A stretch of 64,000 nt of DNA from Burkholderia catarinensis (lineage in GTDB: Bacteria > Pseudomonadota > Gammaproteobacteria > Burkholderiales > Burkholderiaceae). The stretch lies in NCBI RefSeq assembly GCF_001883705.2, contig NZ_MDEQ02000016.1, positions 115,251 to 179,250 of the forward strand. Direction: 5' to 3'. The notes beneath the pieces were generated by a model. The model had not been told where the DNA came from. It saw only the letters and a list, made by a program, of their open reading frames with translations, and made no database searches. This document shows, piece by piece, positions 8,832 through 17,584 of the stretch (position 1 is its first letter; each line of letters begins with the position of its first letter). The position numbers and the translations under genes were made by a program.

Positions 8832-10586
8832 ATGAAATCGAGGTCAACTGCTGGCCGTCACCCGGACGCGGCGATGGCGCGCATCTCTGCATCCGCATTG
8901 CTTCTGTTTGCCGCCGCCCGCGCGGAGGGGCAGGCGCTGCCGCCGCCCGCGAACGCGGGCCAGCTGCTGCAGCAGAACCAGTCGTTGTTGTCTCCTGACG
9001 TCGATACCGCGCGCCAGTCAGGCAGTCCCGACGATACCGTCGTCGACACGCGCACGAGCGCCGCCGGAAGCGGCACGGCGATGCTGCACGTCAAACGCTT
9101 CGAGTTGAACGAGCCGCTGGGCGAACCGCTCGACGGCGAGGTCGCGCGCCTGTTCGCGGGCGCGGCAGGCCGCGATCTGACGTTCGAACAGATCACCGCG
9201 GTGCGGCTGCAGCTCAACGCGCTGCTGCGCAGGCATCTCGGCCTGCTGGTTTTCGCTGTCCTGCCGGAACAGGATGCGAGCAACGGCGTCGTGCGTTTCA
9301 GGATCGTGCGCGGGCATGTCGAAAGCATCGAACTGAACAATCGTTCGCGCGTGTCGAATGCGACGCTCGAACGCGTCGTGCCGGGGGCGGGAAAGAGCGG
9401 GGCCGCGCTGCTGCCGATCACACGGCCGGACCTGAACGACCTGCAGCAAGCTGCGCAGATCGCGCGCGCGCTGCCCGGCGTCGCCGCGGTGACGCCGATG
9501 CTGACGCAAGGCGAAACGGAAGGCGGCACGCGCGTGGTGCTCGACGTCGCGCCTGAACCGGCGATCGAAGCGGCGGTGATCGCCGACAACGGCGGATCGC
9601 CGAGCACCGGACGCTACCGGGTCGGCGCGCAAGTGACGGCGAACAGCCCGTTGGGCATCGGGGACCGTGCGCGCGTGCTGGCGTACAACGCGCCCTCCGC
9701 GCTTCAGGATCGGGACGGCGCGCACGGCAAGACGTGGATCGGCCTCGCATCGTACGACGTCCCGCTGGGCGGCGCGGGAACGCGCGGCGGCGTGCAGTAC
9801 TCTCGGGTCCAGTACGCGCTGGGCGGGCCCTTGCAGGATCTCGGCGACGGCTATGCGGACGTCGTCGGCGCGTATGTCAGGCATCCGTTGATATCGACGT
9901 CCAGGGACGATCTGAGCGTGGGTGTCGCCTACAACCGGAAGCTGCTGAAGGATTCCTTTTTCTCCTACGCGTTTCGCCGCCGCTCGAACGTGGCGAGCAT
10001 CACGCTGAACGGCTCGCATTTCGACGACTGGAAAGGGCGGCCGAACGGATTGCAGTATGCGCTCTCGGTCGATGCGGGCGATGTGAGGCAGCTCGAGGTC
10101 GGGCTGGGCGATCCGTCCACGCAGGGGCCGTTCGTGAAGTGGGGTGGCTCCGCCGATTTCACGCAGACGCTGTGGCTCGGCGCCAATGTCCGGGCGCGGA
10201 TGAGTGCGCAGTTCGCGAACCGGCATCTCGATCCGTCGGAACAGATGTCGCTCGGTGGACCGAATGCGGTGCGCGCGTATGGCTACGACGCGCCGAGCGT
10301 CGATCAGGGCGCGGTGGCGTCGGTCGATCTGACGCAGCAGATTGCAGCCGTGCCGGGCCTTTCGGCGCGCGTGTTCGTGGACGCCGGCCGCGGTCAGATC
10401 AACAAGTCGCGTGCGCTCGCTGGCGCGGACAACACCTGGAACGCGCGCGGCTATGGCGTGGGGGCTTCATACCAGTACAAGGCTCGCGCACGCGTCGACG
10501 TATCGCACGCATTCCGGGCCGGCGCGCCGGCCGGCCAGCGGCCGGCCAGCGGACAGACGTGGGTAACTGCGACAGTCAATTTCTGA
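8832..10586 (+). CDS. TpsB (ShlB/FhaC/HecB-like) outer-membrane transporter
   Basis: This 584-residue outer-membrane protein should export the TpsA encoded just upstream. A signal sequence and a Gln/Pro-rich helix region precede a POTRA_2-like domain (GDLTFEQITAVRLQLNALLRRHLG region) and a second POTRA with ALPGVAAVTPML. The C-terminal half is a 16-strand barrel ending in aromatic WVTATVNF. The family's loop-6 signature VRGY appears as VRAY in LGGPNAVRAYGYDAPS. ATG 8832 follows GGCGGAA. TpsA and TpsB are very probably one transcript, since no promoter or terminator is evident in the 297-bp gap. Confidence 0.92.
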   Translation: MKSRSTAGRHPDAAMARISASALLLFAAARAEGQALPPPANAGQLLQQNQSLLSPDVDTARQSGSPDDTVVDTRTSAAGSGTAMLHVKRFELNEPLGEPLDGEVARLFAGAAGRDLTFEQITAVRLQLNALLRRHLGLLVFAVLPEQDASNGVVRFRIVRGHVESIELNNRSRVSNATLERVVPGAGKSGAALLPITRPDLNDLQQAAQIARALPGVAAVTPMLTQGETEGGTRVVLDVAPEPAIEAAVIADNGGSPSTGRYRVGAQVTANSPLGIGDRARVLAYNAPSALQDRDGAHGKTWIGLASYDVPLGGAGTRGGVQYSRVQYALGGPLQDLGDGYADVVGAYVRHPLISTSRDDLSVGVAYNRKLLKDSFFSYAFRRRSNVASITLNGSHFDDWKGRPNGLQYALSVDAGDVRQLEVGLGDPSTQGPFVKWGGSADFTQTLWLGANVRARMSAQFANRHLDPSEQMSLGGPNAVRAYGYDAPSVDQGAVASVDLTQQIAAVPGLSARVFVDAGRGQINKSRALAGADNTWNARGYGVGASYQYKARARVDVSHAFRAGAPAGQRPASGQTWVTATVNF

Positions 10587-10597
10587 TGGGCGTACAT

Positions 10598-10632
10598 CCG
10601 GATCGCCGGGGCCATGGGGCCGGGCGATCCGG
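10598..10632 (+). terminator. Stem-loop after tpsB
   Basis: A perfect 10-bp stem (CCGGATCGCC at 10598-10607 pairing with 10623-10632) lies 11 bp after the tpsB stop. It has a 15-nt loop and no T run, so it is at best a weak or Rho-assisted terminator for the tps transcript. Confidence 0.35.
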
Positions 10633-10661
10633 AACGTGTCCGCCACGAGCCGCGTGATGCT

Positions 10662-11057
10662 TTAGCCGGGCGGCCAGTTCGGGAGCACGATGCCGTCGTT
10701 GTAATCGTCGTCGGTGCCGTCTTCCGGTCCGACGATTCCGAAGTACGCTTTCTTGACGAGGTCGACCTGGCGCGAGCCGAGCCACGGCGGCTTGCCGTTG
10801 GCCGTCACGATGATGCGCATGCGCCCCTTGCGGGAGTTGAGGACCTGCGTGTTCAGGTTCTCGTTCTGCGTGCCGGCGCCCTTGAACGTGGCGGCCGGTT
10901 TCGGGTTGTCGTCGATGTAGACGTCGATCGTCTGCTCGCTCGCCGCGTTCACGAGCGTGGTGACGCCGAACTTGATGTCGGGCGGAAGATTGAACGTGCC
11001 GCCGCGCTCGCCGCTGCCGATATTGCCGGCTCGGCCGTTACCGACATTGCCGCCATT
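10662..11057 (-). pseudogene. LecB/PA-IIL-type calcium-dependent lectin, 5' end missing
   Basis: The frame encodes a complete LecB-like fold: GGTFNLPPDIKFGVTTLVNAAS at the start, TQVLNSRKGRMRIIV in the middle, and the calcium/sugar site EDGTDDDYNDGIVLPNWPPG at the C-terminus with the family's terminal Gly. The family binds fucose or mannose through two calcium ions. Before the lectin domain there is a Gly/Asn-rich linker, then an in-frame TGA at 11058-11060 and no ATG; the only start inside is GTG 10952, which would remove the first beta strands. Burkholderia BC2L lectins carry extra N-terminal domains, so this is probably the remnant of such a gene. TAA stop at 10662. Confidence 0.75.
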
Positions 11058-11427
11058 TCATGCGATGCCGCGCGGACGAAATCGAAGCGGCGCAGTCCGG
11101 GGCAAGGGGGCATTCGTCGGTTCGTCGAGCGGAACAGAACGGCCAAGCGCTGGCTGTCGAAAGCCGTTGCCGACTGAAGGTAATTGGGGGTGGCCCGGTT
11201 TCGGAGCGGACGCTCGGCGTTCGCATATGGCAGCGTTTGCGTTTCAACACTCACTTTGTCTGTCGTGGCCGCGCCCACCGACCACCACCGAACGCCCACA
11301 CCGAAACCGGTCCATAACAGAAGGGGTGCGGCAACCGGCGGAGAGGATGACCAACTCACTCCGACATGAATAGGGCTCCACCGGCGCCGCACCCATGAAG
11401 AATATCGGCCGGGCTGGCCACTGCCTA

Positions 11428-11470
11428 TCGGACAGGGCTGATTTTGCGGCTCGCGCGGCACCCGGATAGT
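11428..11470 (+). promoter_or_regulatory. Box-dependent promoter 1 upstream of the glycosidase gene
   Basis: The box TCGGACAGGGCTGA (11428-11441) is followed after exactly 23 nt by GATAGT (11465-11470), 4/6 to the -10 consensus. It lies 380 bp before the glycosidase start, with a second box promoter between. Confidence 0.45.
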
Positions 11471-11569
11471 CGGCGCGCGAGCGCGACATCCGCCCAGGTC
11501 CATGCGTTCGGGGCGGAACGATGCGGCTGGCCTGGCGGCGATGCGCCCGCAGGGGAACGGATGAAGCAT

Positions 11570-11612
11570 TCGGACAGGTCCGATAGCGACGCCGGCATCG
11601 CTCTGCAACAAT
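11570..11612 (+). promoter_or_regulatory. Box-dependent promoter 2 upstream of the glycosidase gene
   Basis: The box TCGGACAGGTCCGA (11570-11583) is a perfect palindrome around its central AG. It is followed after exactly 23 nt by AACAAT (11607-11612), 4/6 to the -10. The predicted start near 11619 falls at the first copy of the hexamer repeat. Confidence 0.5.
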
Positions 11613-11616
11613 GAAC

Positions 11617-11730
11617 AGCCGCAGCCGCAGCCGCAGCCGCAGCCGCAGCCGCAGCCGCAGCCGCAGCCGCAGCCGCAGCCGCAGCCGCAGCCGCAGCCGC
11701 AGCCAAAGCCAAAGCCAAAGCCAAAGCCAA
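11617..11730 (+). repeat. Hexanucleotide tandem repeat (AGCCGC)14(AGCCAA)5
   Basis: Nineteen uninterrupted 6-bp units: 14 copies of AGCCGC (11617-11700) then 5 of AGCCAA (11701-11730). Being a multiple of three it would not shift a frame, so any effect of copy-number change would be on leader length or structure. It lies in the predicted 5' leader of the glycosidase transcript. Apart from this and the two promoters, 11061-11849 shows nothing I can support. Confidence 0.95.
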
Positions 11731-11849
11731 AGCCCCGGTGGCTGTCGATCCACGCTTGCCATCGGCCAACCTGCCATCGTTTCCCGACGAGGCGGCGCGC
11801 ATCGCCTGCCTCCTCCTTCCATTCGCCTGCCGCGACCGCCGAATCGCCA

Positions 11850-12851
11850 ATGCCCATGTCCCGGATGCCATCCCTGCTCCTTGCCGCCGCGCTGGCTTGC
11901 GCGGCCCTCCCGTCGGCCGATGCCGCCGACCGTGCCCGCTGGCCCGGGGCTTCGCACGACAAGCCGCGCGTGGGCGTGCAGGTGAAGATCCAGTCGTTCA
12001 CCCCCGACGACGCACGGCAGATCCGGCAGACCGGATTCGACTTCGTCCGCTTCGGCGTGTGGACCGATCGCCTCGACCGCGCGGCCTACCGCAGCCAGCT
12101 CGACGATGCATTCGAGGCGGCCCGGTCGGCACACTTGCCGGTGCTGCTCACCGTGCGCACGCTCGCGCCGGTCGGGCGGGGAGCCGTGAAAGGCGATGCA
12201 AACGCGGCGACGTCGACGCTCGCCGCCGCCGGCGCCCGGCTCGCCGATACCGTCGTGCAGCTTGCCGCGCAATACGGCCCTGACCTGGCGGCCGTCGAAC
12301 TGTGGAACGAACCCGACCTGAGCCGTTACTGGCCGACCGGCGACGTGACACGCACGTTCCCGCCGTTCGCGGACGGACTGTGCCGGCGCCTGGCCGGCCG
12401 GCGGCCGGCGACGCCGATCGTCGGCTTCGGGTTCGCGCGTCCGCCGTTGCCTGACAGCGTGCCCGACCGTCTGCTGGCAGGCATGCACGCCGCGCCGCCG
12501 GATTGCCTCGACGCCGTGTCGTACCACGCTTACGGCATGACGCCTGCGCAGATGCGCGCGGCGGCGCAGGATATCGAAACGCGTTACCGCCTGCCGGCGA
12601 TCGTCACCGAAGACGGCGCGGCGTCGGTGGGCGCAGGCGGCGAGCCACGCCAGGCGCGGCGTCTGCGCGCATTGCTCGACGCGCGGGGAGAGTCGGGAAC
12701 GCCGCTGATATCGGTGTACGAATGGGCGGATACCGCGCATGCGAACGACGCCGCGCAGCGCAGCTACGGGCTCGTGCATGCCGACCGTTCGCCGAAACCC
12801 GCGCTCGACGCGGTTCGCGCGTCGCTGCGCGCCGCGCCGGCCGAGCGGTAA
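11850..12851 (+). CDS. Secreted clan GH-A glycoside hydrolase
   Basis: This is a 333-residue protein with a signal peptide (about residues 1-26, ending SADAAD). The TIM-barrel motifs of clan GH-A retaining glycosidases are present: the acid/base Glu154 in VELWNEPDLSRYW and the nucleophile Glu254 in PAIVTEDGAAS, with DAVSYHAYG between. It is most like the GH5/GH39 type; the exact family and sugar are not clear. It is convergent with the exopolysaccharide operon, the two stop codons abutting at 12851/12852, so a role in trimming or releasing that polysaccharide is likely. There is no good Shine-Dalgarno; ATG 11856 or 11865 are alternative starts. Confidence 0.8.
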   Translation: MPMSRMPSLLLAAALACAALPSADAADRARWPGASHDKPRVGVQVKIQSFTPDDARQIRQTGFDFVRFGVWTDRLDRAAYRSQLDDAFEAARSAHLPVLLTVRTLAPVGRGAVKGDANAATSTLAAAGARLADTVVQLAAQYGPDLAAVELWNEPDLSRYWPTGDVTRTFPPFADGLCRRLAGRRPATPIVGFGFARPPLPDSVPDRLLAGMHAAPPDCLDAVSYHAYGMTPAQMRAAAQDIETRYRLPAIVTEDGAASVGAGGEPRQARRLRALLDARGESGTPLISVYEWADTAHANDAAQRSYGLVHADRSPKPALDAVRASLRAAPAER

Positions 12852-13916
12852 TCAGGCGGCCGGCCGGCGCGTCCGGATCGACCACAGCACGACCGCGAAC
12901 GGCGCGACGCTCGACAGGTGCCGCAAGTAGCTGCCGAGATCGGGCTCGAACAGCATCGACACGGCGACGTGCCCGAGCAGCAGGCAGGCCAGCAGTTCGC
13001 CGTGGCGCGAAGGGGTGGCGGCATCCGCGCCGGTCCGCTGCGGCGGCACGCGCCGCCACGCGGCGCCCAGGAACAGCGCGATCAGCGCCTGCATCGCGAA
13101 TCCCTTCGGATCGAACGAGAACAGCACCGGCAGGTTCAGCCGCACGAGCGAGTACGCGTAGTTGCCCGCGAAGTGGATGAACGAATCGGGCGGGAACGGA
13201 TTGTAGAAGCTGGTGCGCGCACCGAACGGCGACGAATAGACGAGGTAGTCGACGGCAAGGTCGCGCGGCTGCTGAAGCAGCGTGTAGACGGCATTCGGCA
13301 GCGCGACGAGCACGGCGACGAGAAGCAGCGCGCCGGCCAGCCTCGGCAGCATCGAAGCGCGACGAAACACCCACGCCGCCAGCGCGATCGCGAGGATCAG
13401 CACGAAGTAGCTGCGGATCGTCGCCGCATAGCCGAGATACAGCGCGACCGCGATCAGCATCGGCCAGACCGTGCCGCGCACGCGCGCGACGGCGAGCACG
13501 GCGAGCGCCATCGCGACGACGAGCGTGTCCTTGCTGGCGACGAACAGGTTGAAGAACAGGCACGGCGCGATCAGCGCGAGATAGGCGATCAGTTCGCCGA
13601 GCCGCCGCGTTTCGCGCAGCGCGATCCAGATCGTGACGACGCCCAGCGTGACGACGAACAGCGCGGTTCCCGCGCCGCCGAGCGCCTGATAGAGCTTGCC
13701 GACCGCATCGAACGACGAGCCGTCGTAGGTCGAGCCGCCGCCGATCTGCGTCTGGATCTTGTCCGCGTCGCGGAAGATGAATTCCGGCAGGAACGTGCGC
13801 GCGTTCGCGTAGACGCCGACATACAGCAGCGCGACGAGCGCCGCGATGGCGTCGCGCAGGCCGCGGCTCAGCAGCGGGCCGCTTCCGATCGCCCGGCGGA
13901 TCGCGTTATGCAGCAC
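12852..13916 (-). CDS. Wzy-like polysaccharide polymerase (multi-pass membrane protein)
   Basis: This is a 354-residue integral membrane protein with roughly nine to ten hydrophobic segments and a large periplasmic loop (about residues 205-265, FGARTSFYNPFPPDSFIHF...). That topology, the position as last gene of a Wzx/Wzy-type operon and the low sequence conservation fit an O-antigen/EPS polymerase, which joins lipid-linked repeat units in the periplasm. The start is GTG 13916, overlapping the flippase stop by 11 bp, a sign of translational coupling. An assignment by elimination, since Wzy proteins share no strong motif. Confidence 0.65.
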   Translation of the reverse strand: MLHNAIRRAIGSGPLLSRGLRDAIAALVALLYVGVYANARTFLPEFIFRDADKIQTQIGGGSTYDGSSFDAVGKLYQALGGAGTALFVVTLGVVTIWIALRETRRLGELIAYLALIAPCLFFNLFVASKDTLVVAMALAVLAVARVRGTVWPMLIAVALYLGYAATIRSYFVLILAIALAAWVFRRASMLPRLAGALLLVAVLVALPNAVYTLLQQPRDLAVDYLVYSSPFGARTSFYNPFPPDSFIHFAGNYAYSLVRLNLPVLFSFDPKGFAMQALIALFLGAAWRRVPPQRTGADAATPSRHGELLACLLLGHVAVSMLFEPDLGSYLRHLSSVAPFAVVLWSIRTRRPAA

Positions 13917-15201
13917 GGCCGGCTCCGGTGCGTGCGCCGCGTGCGGCAGGCAGGCGCGACGTGACGATCCACGCGAGCCATGCGGCGACCGCGATGCTGG
14001 CGGCCAGATGCGCGACGGCCGCGCCGAGCGCGCGCTGGTCGTGCACGAGCGCGATCGACATCGGCACGCAGGCGAGCGTCAGCGCGGCCATCACGCAGGC
14101 GACCACGCGCCCCGCCCGCAACGCGACCGCCGCGGCCCACAGCACGTCGGCGACCGCGCGCAGCACGAACGACAGCAGCAGGATCGCGAGGACGGCGCCC
14201 GACGGCATCGGCGCGGCGGTGCCCGCCTGCGCGACGCGGAAGATCCACGGGTGCAGCACGGCGATCGCGAGCGCGGCGGCGCCGGTCAGCGCGAACGATG
14301 CGCGCAGCGCATGCGCGAGCTCGGCACGGAACGCCGGCGCCGCGCCGCGCGCGCAGTCGAGCGCGCGCACCAGGCGCGGCGCGGCCACCGCCGCGACGGT
14401 CGCCGAGGCGATCGTCTGGATCGCGTTCGCGATCGACCAGACGAACACGTAGCGGCCGAGCGTATCGGCGTCGAGCAGCGCGGACGCGACGAAGCGTTCG
14501 AGATACTGCAGCACCGACAGCAGCAGCAGCGCGACGAAGAACGGCGCGCCGTCGCGCCAGACCGTCGCGAGCCGCGCGCGCGTCGCCGACAGCGCCGGCA
14601 TCGCCGGCAACCGGTGCGCGGCATGCGCGATCAGCGCACAGCCGAGCGCGACGACGCACGCATCGGCCGCGAGCCAGATCGCGAACAGCCCGTCGATCGA
14701 ATCGATCGCGCCGGCCGTCAGCGCGGCGATCGCGACGCCGGCCCACGCGCCGGTCCGCACGAACAGCAGCCACGATGCGGCGCGCGTGCGGTGCAGCGAG
14801 AACAGCCACGTGTTGACTTCGAGCGCCGCATGTTCGGCGCAGGCGACGAGCGCGACGAGCACGAGTGGCATGTCGGGCAGCGCGCCGATGCGCGACGCGC
14901 CGAACGCGTCGAGCGGCAGCGCGGCCACGCCGCACAGCAGCACATACGCGCCGGCATACAGCACGGACACGCGCACGCAGGTGCGGATCGCGTCGCGCGG
15001 ATCGGGGCCGGCCAGCCGGCGGTTGATTTCGGTGCTGAAGCCGAGCCCGAGCACCTTCGACGCGACGACCGACACCGCGAGCGCGAAGCCGTACACGGCC
15101 ACCGAGTCGAATCCGAGCGTGCGTGCGACGACGATCGTCAGCACGAACTTGAGGCCGAGCGCGCCGACGCGCAACAGCAGCCGGGACCAGGCCGCGTTCA
15201 T
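13906..15201 (-). CDS. Wzx-type polysaccharide flippase (MATE/MVF-like)
   Basis: This is a 431-residue membrane protein with 12 or more hydrophobic segments. The N-terminus LLLRVGALGLKFVLTIVVARTLG and the following FSTEINRRLAG resemble Wzx/PST transporters, which flip undecaprenyl-linked repeat units across the inner membrane. ATG 15201 overlaps the stop of the pyruvyl transferase gene by four bases (ATGA), so translation is coupled. GC content is very high, with many Ala/Arg, like its neighbours. Confidence 0.8.
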   Translation of the reverse strand: MNAAWSRLLLRVGALGLKFVLTIVVARTLGFDSVAVYGFALAVSVVASKVLGLGFSTEINRRLAGPDPRDAIRTCVRVSVLYAGAYVLLCGVAALPLDAFGASRIGALPDMPLVLVALVACAEHAALEVNTWLFSLHRTRAASWLLFVRTGAWAGVAIAALTAGAIDSIDGLFAIWLAADACVVALGCALIAHAAHRLPAMPALSATRARLATVWRDGAPFFVALLLLSVLQYLERFVASALLDADTLGRYVFVWSIANAIQTIASATVAAVAAPRLVRALDCARGAAPAFRAELAHALRASFALTGAAALAIAVLHPWIFRVAQAGTAAPMPSGAVLAILLLSFVLRAVADVLWAAAVALRAGRVVACVMAALTLACVPMSIALVHDQRALGAAVAHLAASIAVAAWLAWIVTSRLPAARGARTGAGRAA

Positions 15202-16364
15202 CGCGACACCCCGTCGGCGAGCGCGGCCCGCAGCGCGTCGACGATCTGCTCGCGCGCGTGTCCTCGCCGTGCGAGGCCGGTTTCGGCCTGCATCCAGAAA
15301 CGGCTCAGCGCATTGGGGGCGAACAGCGTGTCGCACACGGCGTTCGCGTCGAAATCGGCCGCGTTCGCGACCCAGTGGCCGACGCCGAGATCGGCGTACG
15401 CGCCGAATCCCTTGCGCTCGTAGCTGAGGTGATACGCGGGCACGCCGTGCAGGATCGCCTCGAGCGCGCCGTGCAGGCGCACCGACACCACGGCGTCGGG
15501 CGTGTCGTTGGCGAGCACGTCCTTCAGCGAGCGGGCGGCGTCGAGCCCGCGTTCGCGGTAGTACGCCGCATCGTCGTTGCCGCGCCCGGTGCTCTGCACC
15601 GCGAACGTGACGCGGCAGAACGTGCCGATGCGCTCGATCAGCGCGTCGGTCTGCGCGTGATAGCGGGCGCGTTGCGCGTCGTTCCATGCGGGCGGCTGGC
15701 GCAGCACGAGCGCGACGTGCGCGGGCGTCGCAGCGGCCGAGCGCGCGCGATCACGCAGGCCGGTCGCCTGCCGGCCGAATTCGAGCACCGCGAGATCGGG
15801 CGCGCGTCGCGTGTTCGTGTTCGCGGCGAGAAACGCGGCCGAGCGGTCGTCGCGCACGAACACGGTGGCGAAGCCCGCGAGCAGCGACGTCAGATGGCCG
15901 GCCAGCACCGGATTGCCGGCCGCCGGGCCGATGCTCTGCGGCAGATAGACGGCCGGCTTGCGCGCCGCGCGGGCCGTGCGCATCTGCACCAGATGCCCGG
16001 CTTCGAGCTTGAGCGCTTCGACGGCGTTGCGCGCGCGCAGGTAGCCGCCGCCGACGCCGACGATCAGGTCGGCGTCGCGCAGCAGCGCGCGCAGATCCGC
16101 GAGCGCCGGATTGGCGCCGACGGGCAGCGCCGCCATCGCCGCGCCGATCAGCCGCCCGGCGCCGCCGGCGGCGAGCACGGGGGCGGGCCGTACGTCGGCA
16201 TGACCGGGGAACGATGCGGGATCGGCGGCGACGACCGAAACCCGCGTATCGGCGCCGAATGCGTCGCGCAACAGCGCGACCGACAGCTCGACGAGCAGCC
16301 CGTCGCCGGAATTGCGCGCGCTGTACGCGTGCAGCAGCGCCACATGAACGGGGCGATTCATCAT
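15198..16364 (-). CDS. Polysaccharide pyruvyl transferase family protein
   Basis: This is a 388-residue cytoplasmic enzyme. HVALLHAYSARNSGDGLLVELSVALLRD at the N-terminus, DLIVGVGGGYLRARN, AVYLPQSIGP and VVSVRLHGALEAILHGVPAYHLSYERKG in the C-terminal half are hallmarks of the polysaccharide pyruvyl transferase (CsaB/WcaK) family, which adds ketal pyruvate from phosphoenolpyruvate to a sugar. It would give the exopolysaccharide negative charge. ATG 16364 is used because AAGGAA is about 7 nt upstream and it overlaps the glycosyltransferase stop; ATG 16361 is the next codon. Confidence 0.88.
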   Translation of the reverse strand: MMNRPVHVALLHAYSARNSGDGLLVELSVALLRDAFGADTRVSVVAADPASFPGHADVRPAPVLAAGGAGRLIGAAMAALPVGANPALADLRALLRDADLIVGVGGGYLRARNAVEALKLEAGHLVQMRTARAARKPAVYLPQSIGPAAGNPVLAGHLTSLLAGFATVFVRDDRSAAFLAANTNTRRAPDLAVLEFGRQATGLRDRARSAAATPAHVALVLRQPPAWNDAQRARYHAQTDALIERIGTFCRVTFAVQSTGRGNDDAAYYRERGLDAARSLKDVLANDTPDAVVSVRLHGALEAILHGVPAYHLSYERKGFGAYADLGVGHWVANAADFDANAVCDTLFAPNALSRFWMQAETGLARRGHAREQIVDALRAALADGVSR

Positions 16365-17584
16365 GCGTGTTCCTTGAGAAGGTCGCGATAGACGGCGAGC
16401 GTGCGATCGACCATCGCGTCCGCCGAGAAATGCGGGTAAGCGCGCGTGCATTGCTCGCGCATCAACCCGTAGGCGGCCGGATGGTCGACCAGCCGGCCGA
16501 CCATCGCGGCGAACGCGGTGGGATCGTCGTGATTCGGCACGGTCAGGCCCACGCGATGCCCGGCGATCAGCTCGGTCGCGCCGGAGACTTGCGTCGCGAC
16601 CATCGGCACGTGCGCGGCGACGGCTTCGAGGCATACGTACGGAAAGCCTTCGTAGCGGCTCGGCAGCGCGAGCAGGTCGAACGCGGAGAAGTAGCGGCGC
16701 GCGTCGTCGACGCGGCCCGCGACATGCAGGTTCATGGGCAGGTCGCGCGCTTCGTCGCCCGCCGCCCGGCCGAAATCGCCGGACCCGATCGCGACGACCT
16801 GCAGGCGGTTGCCGTAACGCCGGTCAAGCAGGCGCGCGACGCGCACGAGGCGGTCGACGCCCTTCTGATGATCGAAGCGGCCGACGAAGCCCACGACGAA
16901 CGTGTTTTCCGCCAGCCCGAGCGCGGCGCGTGCCGCGCGGCCGGCGAGCAGGCGCGGCGGCGTCACGCCGTTCTCGACGAGCCGGATCCGCTGGCGCGCG
17001 ATGCCGAGCGCATGCAGGTGATCGGCTTCGTCCTGCGACACCGCGATGACGGCGTCGGAGCATGCATTGCCGAGCACGCGCTCGATGCTGCCGTAGAACA
17101 TGCGTTTCGCGGGCGACAGCGTCGGGTTCAGCGTATAGACCGCATGCGGCGTATAGACCTGTTTCCACGGCCCCTGGCAGAGCCGCGCGAGCGCGCCGGC
17201 CTTCGAGCTGTGGCTGTGCACGATGTCGGGCCGCAGCCGGCGCAGCAGCCTGCGCAACGCGAGCGCGCCGCGCAGGTCGTGCAGGCCCACTTCGCGCCGC
17301 AGCGGCAGCCGGTGGAATCCATCGCACTGGCCGGCGGCGCCGGCCAGCATCGCGTCGTCGAAGCGCTCGCCGAGCGGCGCGATCAGGTGAATCTCGACGT
17401 TCGAGCGCGCGCGCAGCCCCGCGATCAGGTCGGTCAGATGCACGGCGACGCCGCCGCCGGCCGCCTCGACGACGAGCGCGACGCGCAGCGGCGCGGCGGC
17501 GCGCGCCGCAGGCATCGTCCGGTTCGAGGCATCGCGGGGCGCGGTGAGATCCGCTTGCGGCGGGAGGATGTCGATGTCGCTCAT
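16361..17584 (-). CDS. GT4-family glycosyltransferase
   Basis: This is a 407-residue GT-B fold retaining glycosyltransferase. The N-terminal domain has VALVVEAAGGGVAVHLTDLIAGL and IVHSHSSKAGALARL; the C-terminal domain has VVGFVGRFDHQKGVDRLVRVARLL and the nucleotide-sugar motif ALPSRYEGFPYVCLEAVAAHVPMVA (E-x7-E). It should transfer a hexose to the lipid-linked primer in the cytoplasm. ATG 17584 overlaps the kinase stop by four bases. It is the only non-priming glycosyltransferase in the operon, which is odd for a complete repeat-unit pathway. Confidence 0.92.
   Translation of the reverse strand: MSDIDILPPQADLTAPRDASNRTMPAARAAAPLRVALVVEAAGGGVAVHLTDLIAGLRARSNVEIHLIAPLGERFDDAMLAGAAGQCDGFHRLPLRREVGLHDLRGALALRRLLRRLRPDIVHSHSSKAGALARLCQGPWKQVYTPHAVYTLNPTLSPAKRMFYGSIERVLGNACSDAVIAVSQDEADHLHALGIARQRIRLVENGVTPPRLLAGRAARAALGLAENTFVVGFVGRFDHQKGVDRLVRVARLLDRRYGNRLQVVAIGSGDFGRAAGDEARDLPMNLHVAGRVDDARRYFSAFDLLALPSRYEGFPYVCLEAVAAHVPMVATQVSGATELIAGHRVGLTVPNHDDPTAFAAMVGRLVDHPAAYGLMREQCTRAYPHFSADAMVDRTLAVYRDLLKEHA

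Noticed and set aside
11611..11985. Reading frame encoding an (SR)14(SQ)5 repeat protein
   Set aside because: Its ATG overlaps the predicted -10, it is created by the hexamer repeat, and it overlaps the glycosidase signal peptide in another frame.
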